A stretch of DNA of 64,000 nt, taken from positions 1 through 64,000 of the forward strand of contig NZ_JAVFVU010000031.1 in assembly GCF_030929615.1 (NCBI RefSeq), read 5' to 3'. Made by a program: the position numbers and the translations under genes. This document shows, piece by piece, positions 17,281 to 27,255 of the stretch. Source of the stretch: Dyadobacter sp. LHD-138 (GTDB lineage Bacteria > Bacteroidota > Bacteroidia > Cytophagales > Spirosomataceae). Within the stretch, counting starts at the first letter, position 1. Each line of letters opens with the position of its first letter. The notes beneath the pieces are model-generated. The model saw only the letters and a list, made by a program, of their open reading frames with translations. It made no database searches and was not told the DNA's origin.

Positions 17281-18090
17281 TTATCTCTGCGTTAAAGCAC
17301 GCAATTTTATTTCTGTCAGCTTGCGTTTTGTGTCCAGAGGAAATTCCGCTTTCATGAGCCAATCGTAAAAAGAAGGTTCATTTTTCAAAACATCTGTCAC
17401 ACGCTTGCCGTTGTGTTTTCCAAAGTTAAAAACTTCTTCGCCTTTCTCGTTATAAACCATCCGGCCTGCAAAATCGATTAATTTTGAAGCCGTTAGTTCG
17501 TGTAAGGCAGCTACGTCATTCCTTACTTCGCCAACTTCCTTTCCGTGCGCATCGATCACCTTCATGCCCTCATAACGCGCAATTTGTCCCTGAAGAACTT
17601 CAAAGGTAGCAATCGTATCCGCTTCGGCACTGTGTGCATCCGTAAGAGACTTGTCGCAATAAAATTTGTACGCCGCTGAAAGATTTCTCGGTTCCATCAT
17701 ATGATAAATCCGCTGCGCATCTACAGTACGTCGGTTTTTGATATCAAACTCAACACCAACGCGTAGAAACTCTTCTACCAGCATCGGAATATCAAAACGG
17801 TTGCTGTTAAATCCGGCCAGATCACAACCTTCCAGGAAAGTTGCAAGGTTTTTTGCAAGCATTTTAAAGGTAGGCGCATCCTTCACATCTTCATCATAGA
17901 TGCCGTGTATCAGACTGCTTTCCAACGGAATAGGCATCTCCGGATTAACCTTACGGGTACGAATTTCGGTCTCCCCATTTGGTAAAGCCTTCACCACCGA
18001 TATTTCTACGATCCGATCCCGGGCAATGTTGACACCGGTAGTTTCAAGATCAAAAAAAGCAAGCGGCTTTTTAAGATGGAGGCTATGCAT
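17281..18090 (-). CDS. DnaQ-like 3'-5' exonuclease with ExoX-type C-terminus
   Basis: DEDDh exonuclease domain of the DNA polymerase III epsilon family. Exo I is FFDLETTGVN (D and E), Exo II is GFNSNRFDIPML and Exo III is HSAEADTIAT (H and D). After about residue 195 comes a second small module, FNFGKHNGKRVTDVLKNEP, which resembles the C-terminal domain of exodeoxyribonuclease X-like proteins. No polymerase domain is present, so a repair or RNA/DNA-trimming role is likely, not certain. 269 residues. Confidence 0.88.
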   Translation of the reverse strand: MHSLHLKKPLAFFDLETTGVNIARDRIVEISVVKALPNGETEIRTRKVNPEMPIPLESSLIHGIYDEDVKDAPTFKMLAKNLATFLEGCDLAGFNSNRFDIPMLVEEFLRVGVEFDIKNRRTVDAQRIYHMMEPRNLSAAYKFYCDKSLTDAHSAEADTIATFEVLQGQIARYEGMKVIDAHGKEVGEVRNDVAALHELTASKLIDFAGRMVYNEKGEEVFNFGKHNGKRVTDVLKNEPSFYDWLMKAEFPLDTKRKLTEIKLRALTQR

Positions 18091-18207
18091 AAGGCTACTT
18101 TAATTTGGTTTTCGCGGCGCGAAGTTACGCTTTAAAGGGACATAGGCCAAAAAAGAATTTAGTTTATACAGATTATAAAATAGTGCATTTAAGCGTATCC
18201 TAAATAA

Positions 18208-19707
18208 TTAATCCATCCAGGCGTAAGATTTTGTAACCGCTTTTTTCCATCCTTTATATAACGCCTCTCGCTTAGACGCTTCCATATCGGGGTTCCAGGT
18301 ATGGGCGATGGCCCAATTGCTTTTCAGTTCATCCGTGTTTTTCCAATAGCCCACTGCCAGCCCCGCCGCATAGGCCGCACCAAGCGCTGTCGTTTCAGCA
18401 ATGGCGGGCGAAACAACCTGGGTATCCAGCATATCCGCCTGAAATTTCATCAGCAGCTGGTTCAACACCATCCCGCCATCCACACGAAGCGATGACAATT
18501 GAATACCCGAATCCTGTTCCATCGCATTGACGACATCAAGCGTCTGATAGGCCGTTGCCTCTAAAACAGCCCGGGCTATATGTCCTTTATTAACATATCG
18601 GGTCAATCCGGCTATAACACCACGTGCATCATTCCGCCAGTATGGAGCATACAAACCTGAAAATGCCGGAACAAAATAAGCCCCTCCGTTATCTTCCACC
18701 GTCTGTGCCAGACTTTCGATATCGCTGCTTTTTTCAATCAATCCCATATTGTCGCGCACCCACTGTACCAAGGCGCCCGTCACCGCCACGCTTCCTTCCA
18801 AAGCATATTGAACAGGCTCATTTCCAAACTGATACGCAATGGTCGTAAGTAATCCGTTGTCAGACATTTTGATTTCATTTCCTGTATTCATGACCAGGAA
18901 ACAGCCGGTACCGTAGGTATTTTTTGCCATACCAGGCTCGAAACAGGTTTGTCCGACCAGGGCTGCATGCTGATCGCCCAGATCACCGGCAACAGGGACT
19001 CCGGGCAAAACTTCATTGGTCACATGACCATAAACCTCACTGCTGCTTTTGATTGCCGGTAACATCACCGCCGGAATTTTGTAGGCCGTCAGCATATCTT
19101 CATCCCACTGCAACGTATGCAGATTCATCAGCTGCGTACGGCTGGCGTTCGTCACATCCGTTACGTGAATTCCGCCATGCGCCCCGCCCGTAAGATTCCA
19201 GATCAAAAAGGTATCAATATTGCCAAAAAGCGCATCGCCCTTTTCTGCGTCGGCACGCAGGCCTTCAACGTTTTCTAAAAGCCATTTTAATTTCAATCCA
19301 CTGAAATAAGTAGAAACCGGCAGGCCCGTTTTATCGCGAAACTGATTTAAACCGCCTTCCTTCTCGTATTTCGCAACCAAATCCGTTGTACGGGTATCCT
19401 GCCACACCAGTGCATTGTAATACGGTTTTCCCGTGCGTCGGTTCCAGACAACCGTCGTTTCCCGCTGGTTGGTTATACCAATTGCGGCAATATCAGCCGC
19501 CGTGGCCGAAGCCTTGATCCTGGCAATGGCAATCACTTCCAGCGTATTTTTCCAGATTTCTTCTGGATTATGCTCAACCCAGCCCGGTTGCGGATAAATT
19601 TGTTCATGTTCCTTCTGTCCGACAGAAACAATATTCCCCTGATGATTAAAAAGTATGCAACGTGTACTCGTTGTCCCCTGGTCAATGGCGGCAATATATT
19701 TTGACAT
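18208..19707 (-). CDS. glpK: Glycerol kinase
   Basis: FGGY-family kinase that makes sn-glycerol 3-phosphate from glycerol and ATP. 499 residues is the standard length. Visible are the N-terminal phosphate loop [12 protein letters not shown], the [14 protein letters not shown] segment with substrate-binding Arg/Glu, the ATP-binding GTYGTGCF region and the family signature [13 protein letters not shown]. No glpF or glpD is adjacent. The 5' side faces a large intergenic repeat array. The downstream gene on the same strand starts 117 nt after its stop. Confidence 0.96.
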   Translation of the reverse strand: MSKYIAAIDQGTTSTRCILFNHQGNIVSVGQKEHEQIYPQPGWVEHNPEEIWKNTLEVIAIARIKASATAADIAAIGITNQRETTVVWNRRTGKPYYNALVWQDTRTTDLVAKYEKEGGLNQFRDKTGLPVSTYFSGLKLKWLLENVEGLRADAEKGDALFGNIDTFLIWNLTGGAHGGIHVTDVTNASRTQLMNLHTLQWDEDMLTAYKIPAVMLPAIKSSSEVYGHVTNEVLPGVPVAGDLGDQHAALVGQTCFEPGMAKNTYGTGCFLVMNTGNEIKMSDNGLLTTIAYQFGNEPVQYALEGSVAVTGALVQWVRDNMGLIEKSSDIESLAQTVEDNGGAYFVPAFSGLYAPYWRNDARGVIAGLTRYVNKGHIARAVLEATAYQTLDVVNAMEQDSGIQLSSLRVDGGMVLNQLLMKFQADMLDTQVVSPAIAETTALGAAYAAGLAVGYWKNTDELKSNWAIAHTWNPDMEASKREALYKGWKKAVTKSYAWMD

Positions 19708-19871
19708 AATGGTATTATGATTGTCTTTATTTGTAATATGTCAGTAAATAAGGAAATTTTGGCGGGATGGACAAATGTTAGAAGCGGTGCATCGGACATT
19801 TATGTTCGTTTTCCATATTCTACCATAAATACATCCGGTTGATAGACACAAAAGACATATCCCCACCAAGC
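19708..19871. other. Spacer between glpK and the repeat array
   Basis: AT-rich sequence leading to the 193-bp array. I find no clear TAnnTTTG box for glpK. The last 70 nt appear to be a diverged edge of the repeat family rather than a gene. Confidence 0.4.
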
Positions 19872-20662
19872 GTTCCGATGGAACGCCAAACAAGCCCGTT
19901 GATTTAATTTTTCTACCCACCAAATATGCCTATGGCATAAAAAATAAGATTCCGGAAAATAGAAGCGCAAGAAATATGAAATTACTATTGATAAACAAAT
20001 GGTCCGATCCATGTACCAGAGGTACATTTCGTGGGTAGAAAGCATGGATGGATTTAGGGCAAGCGTTCCATCGGAACGTCTCGCGGCTTGGTTGATTTAA
20101 TTTTTCTACCCACCAAATATGCCTATGGCATAAAAAATAAGGTTCCGGAAAATAGAAGCGCAAGAAATATGAAATTACTATTGATAAACAAATGGTCCGA
20201 TCCATGTACCAGAGGTACATTTCGTGGGTAGAAAGCATGGATGGATTTAGGGCAAGCGTTCCATCGGAACGTCTCGCGGCTTGGTTGATTTAATTTTTCT
20301 GCCTACCAAATATGCCTATGGCATAAAAAATAAGATTCCGGAAAATAGAAGCGCAAGAAATATGAAATTACCATTGATAAACAAATGGTCGGATACATGT
20401 ACCAGAGGTACATTTCGTGGGTAGAGAGCATGGATGGATTTAGGGCAAGCGTTCCATCGGAACGTCTCGCGGCTTGGTTGATTTAATTTTTCTGCCTACC
20501 AAGTATGCCTATGGCATAAAAAATAAGATTCCGGAAAATAGAAGCGCAAGAAATATGAAGTTACCATTGATAAACAAATAATCGGATACATGTACCAGAG
20601 GTACATTTCGTGGGTAGAAAGCATGGAGGCATGATGGCCAACCGTTCCATCGGAACGTCTCG
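19872..20662. repeat. Tandem array: four 193-bp units plus a partial fifth
   Basis: The word GTTCC..GGAAC recurs at 19872, 20065, 20258, 20451 and 20644, an exact 193-nt period. Each unit holds three hairpins with 3-nt centres: CGTTCC-ATC-GGAACG, TATGCC-TAT-GGCATA and ATGTACC-AGA-GGTACAT. It also has TTCCGGAA and outer arms TTTCTACCCAC / GTGGGTAGAAA. Units 1 and 2 keep the left outer arm, while units 3 and 4 read CTGCCTACC there. In the first repeat boundary the centre is GAT rather than ATC. Open frames on the minus strand are by-products of the repeat. It lies between glpK and pbpC starts. Confidence 0.93.
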
Positions 20663-20762
20663 TGACCGGAATTCTCTTCCTACGAAAGATGGGGTAAAAC
20701 CCGATTTTTTGAGAAATTACATTGATATTTGAAATACCTTTTTTAAATCATTAAAAATCAAA

Positions 20763-23081
20763 TTGCTGTCATCAAAACCCTTCAACAAATCCTTTTTAAA
20801 AAAAGCAACCCTGTTACTCGGCTGCTTCATGATACCATTTTTTCTGATTGATTTTATTTTTCCTTTCAAACCAAAAGTCCAATACGCAACCCAGATCACA
20901 GCCCAGGACGGAACCCTTTTACATGCTTTTTTGAGCAAGGATGACAAATGGCGGCTCTATACCAATATCTCCGAAATCACGCCTCTTTTGCAAAAGGCGC
21001 TGATCCACAAGGAAGATCAATATTTCTATTACCATCCGGGTATTAATCCTTTCGCCATGCTGCGGGCTGCCGGAAGAAATATTTTTATGGGAAGAAGAAC
21101 ATCCGGAGCCTCTACCATTACCATGCAGGTTGTCAGGCTTTTAGAGCCTGAAAAAAGAACCTATCTGAACAAATTTATCGAGTCGTTCAGGGCCATTCAG
21201 CTGGAATTACACTATTCAAAAGAGGAAATTTTACAGCTATACCTTAACCTTGTTCCTTACGGGGGTAATATCGAGGGGATCAAGGCTGCTTCCCTCCTCT
21301 ACTTTGGGAAACCTCCTCAATTGCTTAGTTTGGCTGAAATTACTGCATTGACTATTGTCCCCAACCGCCCATCGAGCTTACGTCCGGGGACAAGAAACGA
21401 AGCACTCACACGCGCCCGAAACCTTTGGTTAACCCGTTTTGAAGAAGATAATCTCTTTGACAAAAACACCATCCGTGACGCGATGAATGAGCCGTTGGTT
21501 GTGAAAAGGCTCATTGCACCGAAACAGGCTCCACATCTCGCCTTACGGCTTAAACAGGAATTTCCGGATCAACCCGTGATCCGGTCCAATATAAAAGTGC
21601 AGGTCCAGCATCAGATCGAAGAACAGGTTAAAAACTACGTCAACCGGCTGCAAACCATGAATATTCATAATGCAGCCGTTATGGTTATCAACAACGAAAC
21701 CATGGCCGTTGAGGCTTATGTTGGTTCTGCCGATTTTAACAATCCGTTTGATGGCGGGCAGGTCGATGGAATCCGGGCCATTCGCTCTCCCGGCAGTACT
21801 TTGAAACCGTTGCTGTATGCAACCGCTTTTGACAAAGGAATCATCACGCCAAAAACCATCCTGAATGACGTTCCAAGCAATTTCAGCGGCTATGAACCCG
21901 AAAATTTCGACCAGCATTTTAACGGTCAGGTTACAACTGAATTTGCCCTGGCCAATTCCCTCAACATACCGGCAGTTAAAATTTTAAAAGAAGTAAGCAC
22001 ACCCGTTTTGATTGATAAACTTAAAAAAGCCAATTTTCAAACGATCCGAAAGCAGGCAAAAGATCTGGGTTTGTCCATGATCTTAGGCGGTTGCGGTGTG
22101 ACCCTGGAAGAGCTAACCCGGCTTTTTGCAGCCTTCTCCAATGAAGGAGACCTAAAACCTTTACGGTATACTTCGGAAATGGTTTCTCCCAAAAAGGGCG
22201 AAGCGCTTGTTTCCAAAGAAGCGACTTTTTTGTTGAACAATATTTTGACCCAGGTCACCAGGCCGGATTTACCAACAAATTTTGATAACACCTATCACCT
22301 GCCAAGAATAGCCTGGAAAACGGGGACTTCTTATGGCAAACGGGATGCATGGAGTATCGGTTATAACCGGCGGTATACCGTGGGTGTCTGGGTTGGTAAT
22401 TTTTCTGGTGAAGGTGTTCCCGAGTTAAGCGGCGCCAATACGGCAACGCCTTTGCTGTTTTCCATCTTTAATACTCTGGATTATAATTCACCAAAAGGCT
22501 GGTATCAAATGCCCGCCAATGTAGCTTTAAGAAAGATCTGTGCAGCAAGCGGAGATATCCCCGGAGACTTCTGCGCCCATCAGATCACGGATTATTACAT
22601 CATAGGCGTTTCACCCTATCACAGGTGCCAGCACCTTAAGTGGATTTTCACCGATCCGAAAGGCAAAATTTCTTATTGTACCTATTGCCTTCCAGAAAAA
22701 GGTTATATCCGGAAAACGTATCCCAACCTGGCACCTGAATTGATCGCCTATTATGAGTCCACTAAAATCCCTTACCAAAAACTTCCGGCGCATAATCCTT
22801 CCTGTGAGCGGGTTTTTCACGAAGGGTCTCCGCTGATTGTCAGCCCTAATGACGGAAGCGAATATTTTATTCAAACCAACGAACCGCAACAGATCCAGTT
22901 AAGCTGCCAAACCGGGATTGATGTCCAGGAGGTTTTCTGGTATGTGAACGACAAACTTGTCAAACGTTCTTCACCGCATGAAGCGGTATTTATTAGCCCG
23001 CCCGTTGGACGTGTCAAGATTTCTTGTAGTGATGATAAGGGAAGGAATTCGGATATAACGATTCTGGTAAAGAAAATTTAA
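20763..23081 (+). CDS. pbpC: Penicillin-binding protein 1C, bifunctional transglycosylase/transpeptidase
   Basis: Membrane-anchored class A PBP that polymerises and crosslinks glycan strands, here of the PBP1C type. One transmembrane helix lies at about residues 15-33. The glycosyltransferase 51 domain has catalytic Glu in HKEDQYFYYHPG and STITMQ. The transpeptidase domain has SxxK in SPGSTLKP, SxN in SLN and KTG in WKTGTSYGKRDAW. A C-terminal BiPBP_C module (after about residue 690) follows. The only in-frame start that keeps the membrane helix is TTG at 20763; the next ATG would remove half of it. No alpha-2-macroglobulin partner gene is adjacent. Confidence 0.93.
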   Translation: MLSSKPFNKSFLKKATLLLGCFMIPFFLIDFIFPFKPKVQYATQITAQDGTLLHAFLSKDDKWRLYTNISEITPLLQKALIHKEDQYFYYHPGINPFAMLRAAGRNIFMGRRTSGASTITMQVVRLLEPEKRTYLNKFIESFRAIQLELHYSKEEILQLYLNLVPYGGNIEGIKAASLLYFGKPPQLLSLAEITALTIVPNRPSSLRPGTRNEALTRARNLWLTRFEEDNLFDKNTIRDAMNEPLVVKRLIAPKQAPHLALRLKQEFPDQPVIRSNIKVQVQHQIEEQVKNYVNRLQTMNIHNAAVMVINNETMAVEAYVGSADFNNPFDGGQVDGIRAIRSPGSTLKPLLYATAFDKGIITPKTILNDVPSNFSGYEPENFDQHFNGQVTTEFALANSLNIPAVKILKEVSTPVLIDKLKKANFQTIRKQAKDLGLSMILGGCGVTLEELTRLFAAFSNEGDLKPLRYTSEMVSPKKGEALVSKEATFLLNNILTQVTRPDLPTNFDNTYHLPRIAWKTGTSYGKRDAWSIGYNRRYTVGVWVGNFSGEGVPELSGANTATPLLFSIFNTLDYNSPKGWYQMPANVALRKICAASGDIPGDFCAHQITDYYIIGVSPYHRCQHLKWIFTDPKGKISYCTYCLPEKGYIRKTYPNLAPELIAYYESTKIPYQKLPAHNPSCERVFHEGSPLIVSPNDGSEYFIQTNEPQQIQLSCQTGIDVQEVFWYVNDKLVKRSSPHEAVFISPPVGRVKISCSDDKGRNSDITILVKKI

Positions 23082-23105
23082 TCAGGATCTTTTATAGGTT
23101 ATTAC

Positions 23106-23302
23106 GGTGCGCGGCACCTACGCCAAAGAGTAGCTCTATCGCTTTGCTACAATGATTGCGGTGCTATGCACCTGCCTCACCGATTATCATGACCGGTTAC
23201 CATAAATATTTTGAAGCTCTGCCAATCGTCTTAAGGTGCAGAGCACCAAAATATTTGTAGAAGTGGTAAAAATCGATCCTACTGGATAAGGTGCACCGCA
23301 CC
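23106..23302. repeat. Cluster of four GGTGC-NNN-GCACC hairpins
   Basis: Four copies occur at 23106-23118 (centre GCG), 23160-23172 (TAT), 23235-23247 (AGA) and 23290-23302 (ACC). Arms are identical and only the 3-nt centre varies. AAATATTTTG (23204-23213) and CAAAATATTT (23247-23256) enclose part of the cluster, and a smaller AGAG-TAG-CTCT lies at 23127-23137. The cluster fills the 243-nt gap between convergent pbpC and the M28 gene. Confidence 0.88.
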
Positions 23303-23324
23303 GAAATAGCAAACTTCTCTAAAC

Positions 23325-24341
23325 CTAAATCGCAGGCTCGTCTTCCTGATACAAAACCTGCATCAGTGTCTGCCCGACTGCCTTCAAAGTTTTTGGATCA
23401 ATGTTTTCCAACGTATCGTGTGCCGTGTGCCACTGATCAAAAAAAGTATGTTCAGGGTCATTTTGCTTCATGTGAATGATATCGATCATCGGAATTTTTG
23501 CCGTTTCATTAACCGGCAAATGGTCGTCAGTAATCGAAGGACCGGCCTTATCCAGGAAAAAATTACTATATCCCAACTGACTGGCAACGCCCCAAACCTT
23601 TCGTACAATCCCGTCTGCTAAACTAACCGAATATCCCTCTTTTGGGAAAGTAGCACCCTTTGCGCCTACCATATCCAGTAGCACACCAAAATAAGCCGTA
23701 TAATTCGGGACATGTTTATTGGCCGCCCAATACTGAGAGCCCAGACAAAATCCACTAAACTTATCAGTAGCTTTATCAGAATTACCCCAATCTTCCGCAT
23801 CGAAAAGAATAATATCAACACCAAGATTTAGCTTTTTATCCGTGGAAGAAAGCACCCGTGCAATTTCCAGCAAGACACCCACACCACTCGCTCCGTCATT
23901 GGCAGCGAGAACAGGCTTCGTCTTGTCGACAGCATCCTGATCAGAAAAAGGCCGTGAGTCCCAGTGCGCGCTTAGCAGAATTCTTGTGGATGCTTTGGGA
24001 TTAAAACTCGCAATAATATTTCTGGCATTCAGCTTTTTGCCGTCGTAAGTCGTAGGCGTAAATGGCTGTTCTGTTACCTCTAATCCATATTTTTTAAATG
24101 TGGCAACCAGGTAATCCCCGCATGCCTTATGTGCAGACGTGTTGGGAACCCGTGCGCCAAATTCAACTTGTCTTTTTACGAACTGAAAAGCAGAATCCGC
24201 ATTAAACTCCGGACTGGCGACAAGTTTTTCCACTTGCTCGCTGCTTTGTTCTGAACTCGTTTTTGACTTACAACCATATAGAAATACCAGGCCGGTCAAA
24301 AAACATCCAGAAAAAATAATCATTAACGACTTCATTCTCAT
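23325..24341 (-). CDS. M28-family zinc lipoprotein, type II glutaminyl cyclase-like
   Basis: The N-terminus has a lipoprotein signal with lipobox LYGC, so the protein is probably anchored in a membrane facing the periplasm. The M28 fold shows zinc ligands and catalytic residues in SAHWDSRPF, ANDGASGVGVLLE, FDAEDWG and TDDHLPVN. This layout matches Bacteroidota glutaminyl-peptide cyclotransferases, which convert N-terminal Gln of exported proteins to pyroglutamate; an aminopeptidase is the alternative. I chose the ATG at 24341, 7 nt after the cysS stop; 24335 is also possible. It is likely co-transcribed with cysS. Confidence 0.82.
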   Translation of the reverse strand: MRMKSLMIIFSGCFLTGLVFLYGCKSKTSSEQSSEQVEKLVASPEFNADSAFQFVKRQVEFGARVPNTSAHKACGDYLVATFKKYGLEVTEQPFTPTTYDGKKLNARNIIASFNPKASTRILLSAHWDSRPFSDQDAVDKTKPVLAANDGASGVGVLLEIARVLSSTDKKLNLGVDIILFDAEDWGNSDKATDKFSGFCLGSQYWAANKHVPNYTAYFGVLLDMVGAKGATFPKEGYSVSLADGIVRKVWGVASQLGYSNFFLDKAGPSITDDHLPVNETAKIPMIDIIHMKQNDPEHTFFDQWHTAHDTLENIDPKTLKAVGQTLMQVLYQEDEPAI

Positions 24342-24348
24342 CACACTG

Positions 24349-25848
24349 TTACTCTTCATAAGCCCAATCCACACGAAGCTTGCTATCCCGGATCACCAGT
24401 CCCTGCAATTTGAAATAAGTCCTGATTTCATCCACTTTCTCATAGTTCTGCACCGTTTTGTATTCGCGGTATAAATTCAGCATACCATCCAAAACCGCAT
24501 GTCCTTCGCTCAGTTCTTCTTTCAGACCTAGTACATTTTCGATGAAAATGATAAAGTTTTCGAGTAGTGATGTAAAAGTTGACTCACCCAGAGCAGCCGA
24601 TTTAACCTGATTCATGTTCAGCATATTCACATATTTGAGCATGTTAAAAAGGTTAGCAACCGCTACGGCCGTATTCAGATCATCATTCATGGCATCATAA
24701 AAGCCCTGAATTGATTTTTCAATATCTTCTATTTTTTTCTCATCACGGGCTACCTCTTCATCCGTATATTTCAACATTTTGGCCAGTCGCATACCGTTAG
24801 CCAAACGTTTGTATCCTTTTTGAGCGGCTTTTAGTGCTTCATTAGAAAAATCAAGCGTGCTGCGGTATTGACTTTGCAGCATAAAAAAGCGAACCGTCAT
24901 CGGACTGTAAGCCTGATCCAGCAATTCATGGTCGCCCGAGAAAAGCTGACTTGGCAGAAACGAGTTATTCAGCGATTTCGACATTTTTTGTCCGTTCACT
25001 GTCAGCATATTCGTATGCATCCAGTAGCGTACAGGCTCCACATTTGTAAGCGCTTTTCCCTGCGCGATTTCACATTCGTGGTGCGGAAATTTCAAATCCA
25101 TTCCGCCGCCGTGAATATCAAACTGTTTACCTAAATATTTGGCACTCATACAAGTACACTCCAAATGCCAGCCGGGAAATCCCATTCCCCAAGGAGAATC
25201 CCACTGCATGATATGCTCAGGACTTGCTTTTTTCCAAAGCGCAAAATCGAGCGGATTCCGTTTTTCAGATTGTCCGTCCAGCGCACGCGTCTCGTTCAGA
25301 AGATCTTCTAAAATCCTTCCTGAAAGTTTTCCATACTCATTTCCGGCGTCGTTGTATTTTGTAATATCAAAATAAACAGAACCATTGGATTCATAAGCCG
25401 CCCCCTTGTTGATCAAAGCAGTAACCGCCTCGATTTGCTCAATCAAATGGCCTGTCGCCGTTGGCTCGATGCTTGGCGGACGCAAATTAAATTCAGCCGA
25501 AACGTCGTGAAAATCGTTGGTATAACGCTGCACAATTTCCATGGGCTCCAGCTGTTGCAGCTTCGCCATTTTCCCGATTTTATCCTCCCCTTCATCGCCG
25601 TCACCAACCAAATGCCCAACGTCGGTAATGTTCCGCACATAACGAACTTTGTAACCGATGTGTGTCAGGTAGCGATAAAGAATATCAAAAGATAAAAAAG
25701 TACGGATGTTTCCAAGGTGAACATTGTTATAAACCGTCGGTCCGCAGACATACATGCCTACATAAGGCGCAGCAAGAGGTTCAAACAAATCCTTTTTACG
25801 GGTAAGCGTATTGAATATTTTGAGTGGCTGGTACGTTTTATCAGTCAT
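24349..25848 (-). CDS. cysS: Cysteinyl-tRNA synthetase
   Basis: Class I aminoacyl-tRNA synthetase that charges tRNA-Cys. The HIGH-type motif is VHLGNIRT within the CGPTVYNNVHLGN block, which also carries the first zinc Cys. The remaining zinc ligands are in HLECTC and PHHECE. The KMSKS motif is intact in GQKMSKSLNNS. 499 residues is the family length, with the expected helical anticodon-binding C-terminus. The M28 lipoprotein gene follows closely on the same strand. Confidence 0.97.
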   Translation of the reverse strand: MTDKTYQPLKIFNTLTRKKDLFEPLAAPYVGMYVCGPTVYNNVHLGNIRTFLSFDILYRYLTHIGYKVRYVRNITDVGHLVGDGDEGEDKIGKMAKLQQLEPMEIVQRYTNDFHDVSAEFNLRPPSIEPTATGHLIEQIEAVTALINKGAAYESNGSVYFDITKYNDAGNEYGKLSGRILEDLLNETRALDGQSEKRNPLDFALWKKASPEHIMQWDSPWGMGFPGWHLECTCMSAKYLGKQFDIHGGGMDLKFPHHECEIAQGKALTNVEPVRYWMHTNMLTVNGQKMSKSLNNSFLPSQLFSGDHELLDQAYSPMTVRFFMLQSQYRSTLDFSNEALKAAQKGYKRLANGMRLAKMLKYTDEEVARDEKKIEDIEKSIQGFYDAMNDDLNTAVAVANLFNMLKYVNMLNMNQVKSAALGESTFTSLLENFIIFIENVLGLKEELSEGHAVLDGMLNLYREYKTVQNYEKVDEIRTYFKLQGLVIRDSKLRVDWAYEE

Positions 25849-25883
25849 GAATATTTTACTTTCTTATAGTCTATTTTAGTAAC

Positions 25884-26094
25884 TTATCTTTCAGGTTTCA
25901 AAAGTCTGTTTTCAACCCAGCTAATTATTTTCTCTGCTTTTTCTACTCCGAATTTCGCTAAATCGGCGCTTGGCGAACCTTCATAACCCATATCCAGGTG
26001 TAAAACCTGGTAACCCGTCCTCTTTGTTGGCATTGTTCCTGAGAAACCCTTTTGCATTGTCGATATGTCTCCTGGCTTCGGTAATTGACTCCAT
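25884..26094 (-). pseudogene. Decayed small gene, DUF5618-like
   Basis: An ATG at 26094 opens MESITEARRHIDNAKGFLRNNA..., which runs 37 codons to a TGA. The +1/-1 frame then continues from VLHLDMGYEGSPSADLAK to KAEKIISWVENRLLKPER and a stop at 25884. Both pieces resemble the two ends of a roughly 120-residue helical family, DUF5618 as I recall it, with the middle missing. An internal deletion that also broke the frame explains this best. The family name is from memory; a homology search of the two halves would settle it. Confidence 0.5.
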
Positions 26095-26263
26095 GATCAG
26101 TGCGCTAATTTGATGACAAAATAATTGATTTAACTCAAACTGATTAAGAAGTCTTTCACACTACATTTCACGTTGCCTGACAAAAATAGCAAATAACTCA
26201 GGATTGACCGCCAACTGATTAGCATTATGCAATCCTTTAAATATGCTATTCGGCTGTTTTTAG

Positions 26264-26271
26264 TATCTTCG
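26264..26271 (+). promoter_or_regulatory. Putative -7 box for the PfkB kinase gene
   Basis: TATCTTCG fits the relaxed Bacteroidota TAnnTTYG element and is followed by a GCAGC-like start region, 62 nt before the gene. No convincing TTG is at the -33 distance. Confidence 0.45.
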
Positions 26272-26332
26272 CAGCGTTTTTGTCCTTAAATCAAAAATCG
26301 AAACATACTTAAAATCAATACTATACTACCTT

Positions 26333-27250
26333 ATGAGTTTATTAACAGTTGGCTCTGTGGCCTTTGATGCCCTTGAAACACCTTTCGGAAAAACCGATAA
26401 AATCATTGGCGGTGCGGCAACATATATCACTTTGACCGCTTCATACTTTACCAAAAAAAATAATTTGGTAGCCGTTGTCGGCGGTGATTTCCCGAAGGAA
26501 ATGGTTGACCTGCTTGCAAAACACGGAGTGAATACTGAAGGTTTAAAAACAATTCAGGACGGTAAAACTTTCTTCTGGTCAGGGAAATACCACGAAGATA
26601 TGAACACGCGTGATACGCTGGAAACACAGCTGAATGTAATGGCGGATTTTGATCCGGTTATCCCTGAATCCTACCAGACTACAGAGTATCTGATGCTTGG
26701 AAATACAGTGCCCGCGACGCAGAAAACGGTTATCGAGCGTATGGCAAAACGTCCAAAACTGATCATGCTGGATACGATGAATCTTTGGATGAACATCGCG
26801 CTGGACGATTTGAAAGATGTTTTGAAACTGGTTGACGTATTGACAATCAACGACGAAGAAGCGCGCCAGCTCTCCGGCGATTATTCTTTACGCAAAGCTG
26901 CTGCTACGATCATGGCGATGGGACCTAAAACTTTGATCATCAAAAAAGGTGAGCATGGTGCGTTGTTATTCCAGGGTGACAGAATTTTCTTCGCTCCGGC
27001 CTTGCCTTTGGAAGTAGTTTTTGACCCAACCGGAGCAGGTGACTGTTTCGCAGGCGGATTCATTGGATATCTTGCCAAAACAGATGATATCTCGTTTGAA
27101 AACATGAAACGTGCCATTATTTACGGTTCGGCTATGGCCTCTTTCTGTGTTGAGAAATTTGGTACAGAACGTATGGTTAACCTTACCCAGGAAGAAATCA
27201 ATGCGCGTGTTCAGGAGTTTGTAAAATTGTCGAGCTTCGAAATAGTTTAG
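26333..27250 (+). CDS. PfkB-family carbohydrate/nucleoside kinase
   Basis: Ribokinase-superfamily protein of 305 residues. The signature DPTGAGDCFAGGF near residue 233 holds the catalytic Asp and anion hole, and GGAATYITLTASYF provides the N-terminal GG substrate-binding region. The substrate cannot be assigned; adenosine or a sugar are both possible. It has its own promoter element and a long terminator, so it is probably monocistronic. Confidence 0.87.
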   Translation: MSLLTVGSVAFDALETPFGKTDKIIGGAATYITLTASYFTKKNNLVAVVGGDFPKEMVDLLAKHGVNTEGLKTIQDGKTFFWSGKYHEDMNTRDTLETQLNVMADFDPVIPESYQTTEYLMLGNTVPATQKTVIERMAKRPKLIMLDTMNLWMNIALDDLKDVLKLVDVLTINDEEARQLSGDYSLRKAAATIMAMGPKTLIIKKGEHGALLFQGDRIFFAPALPLEVVFDPTGAGDCFAGGFIGYLAKTDDISFENMKRAIIYGSAMASFCVEKFGTERMVNLTQEEINARVQEFVKLSSFEIV

Positions 27251-27255
27251 CGTTT

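Larger units (their letters stand above)
25849..26332. other. Intergenic region with a gene remnant and a promoter
   Basis: This 484-nt gap between the divergent starts of cysS and the PfkB gene contains a frame-shifted remnant of a small minus-strand gene (25884-26094) and a -7 promoter element (26264-26271). Between them I see only AT-rich sequence. Confidence 0.5.

Noticed and set aside
19741-20238. Minus-strand open frames inside the 193-bp array, two of them with the same start MLSTHEMYLWYMD
   Set aside because: They repeat because the DNA repeats, follow the hairpins, and have no promoter or family likeness.
19872-20662. Possible CRISPR array
   Set aside because: Unit length is 193 nt with almost no variable part, so there are no repeat/spacer alternations and no cas genes.
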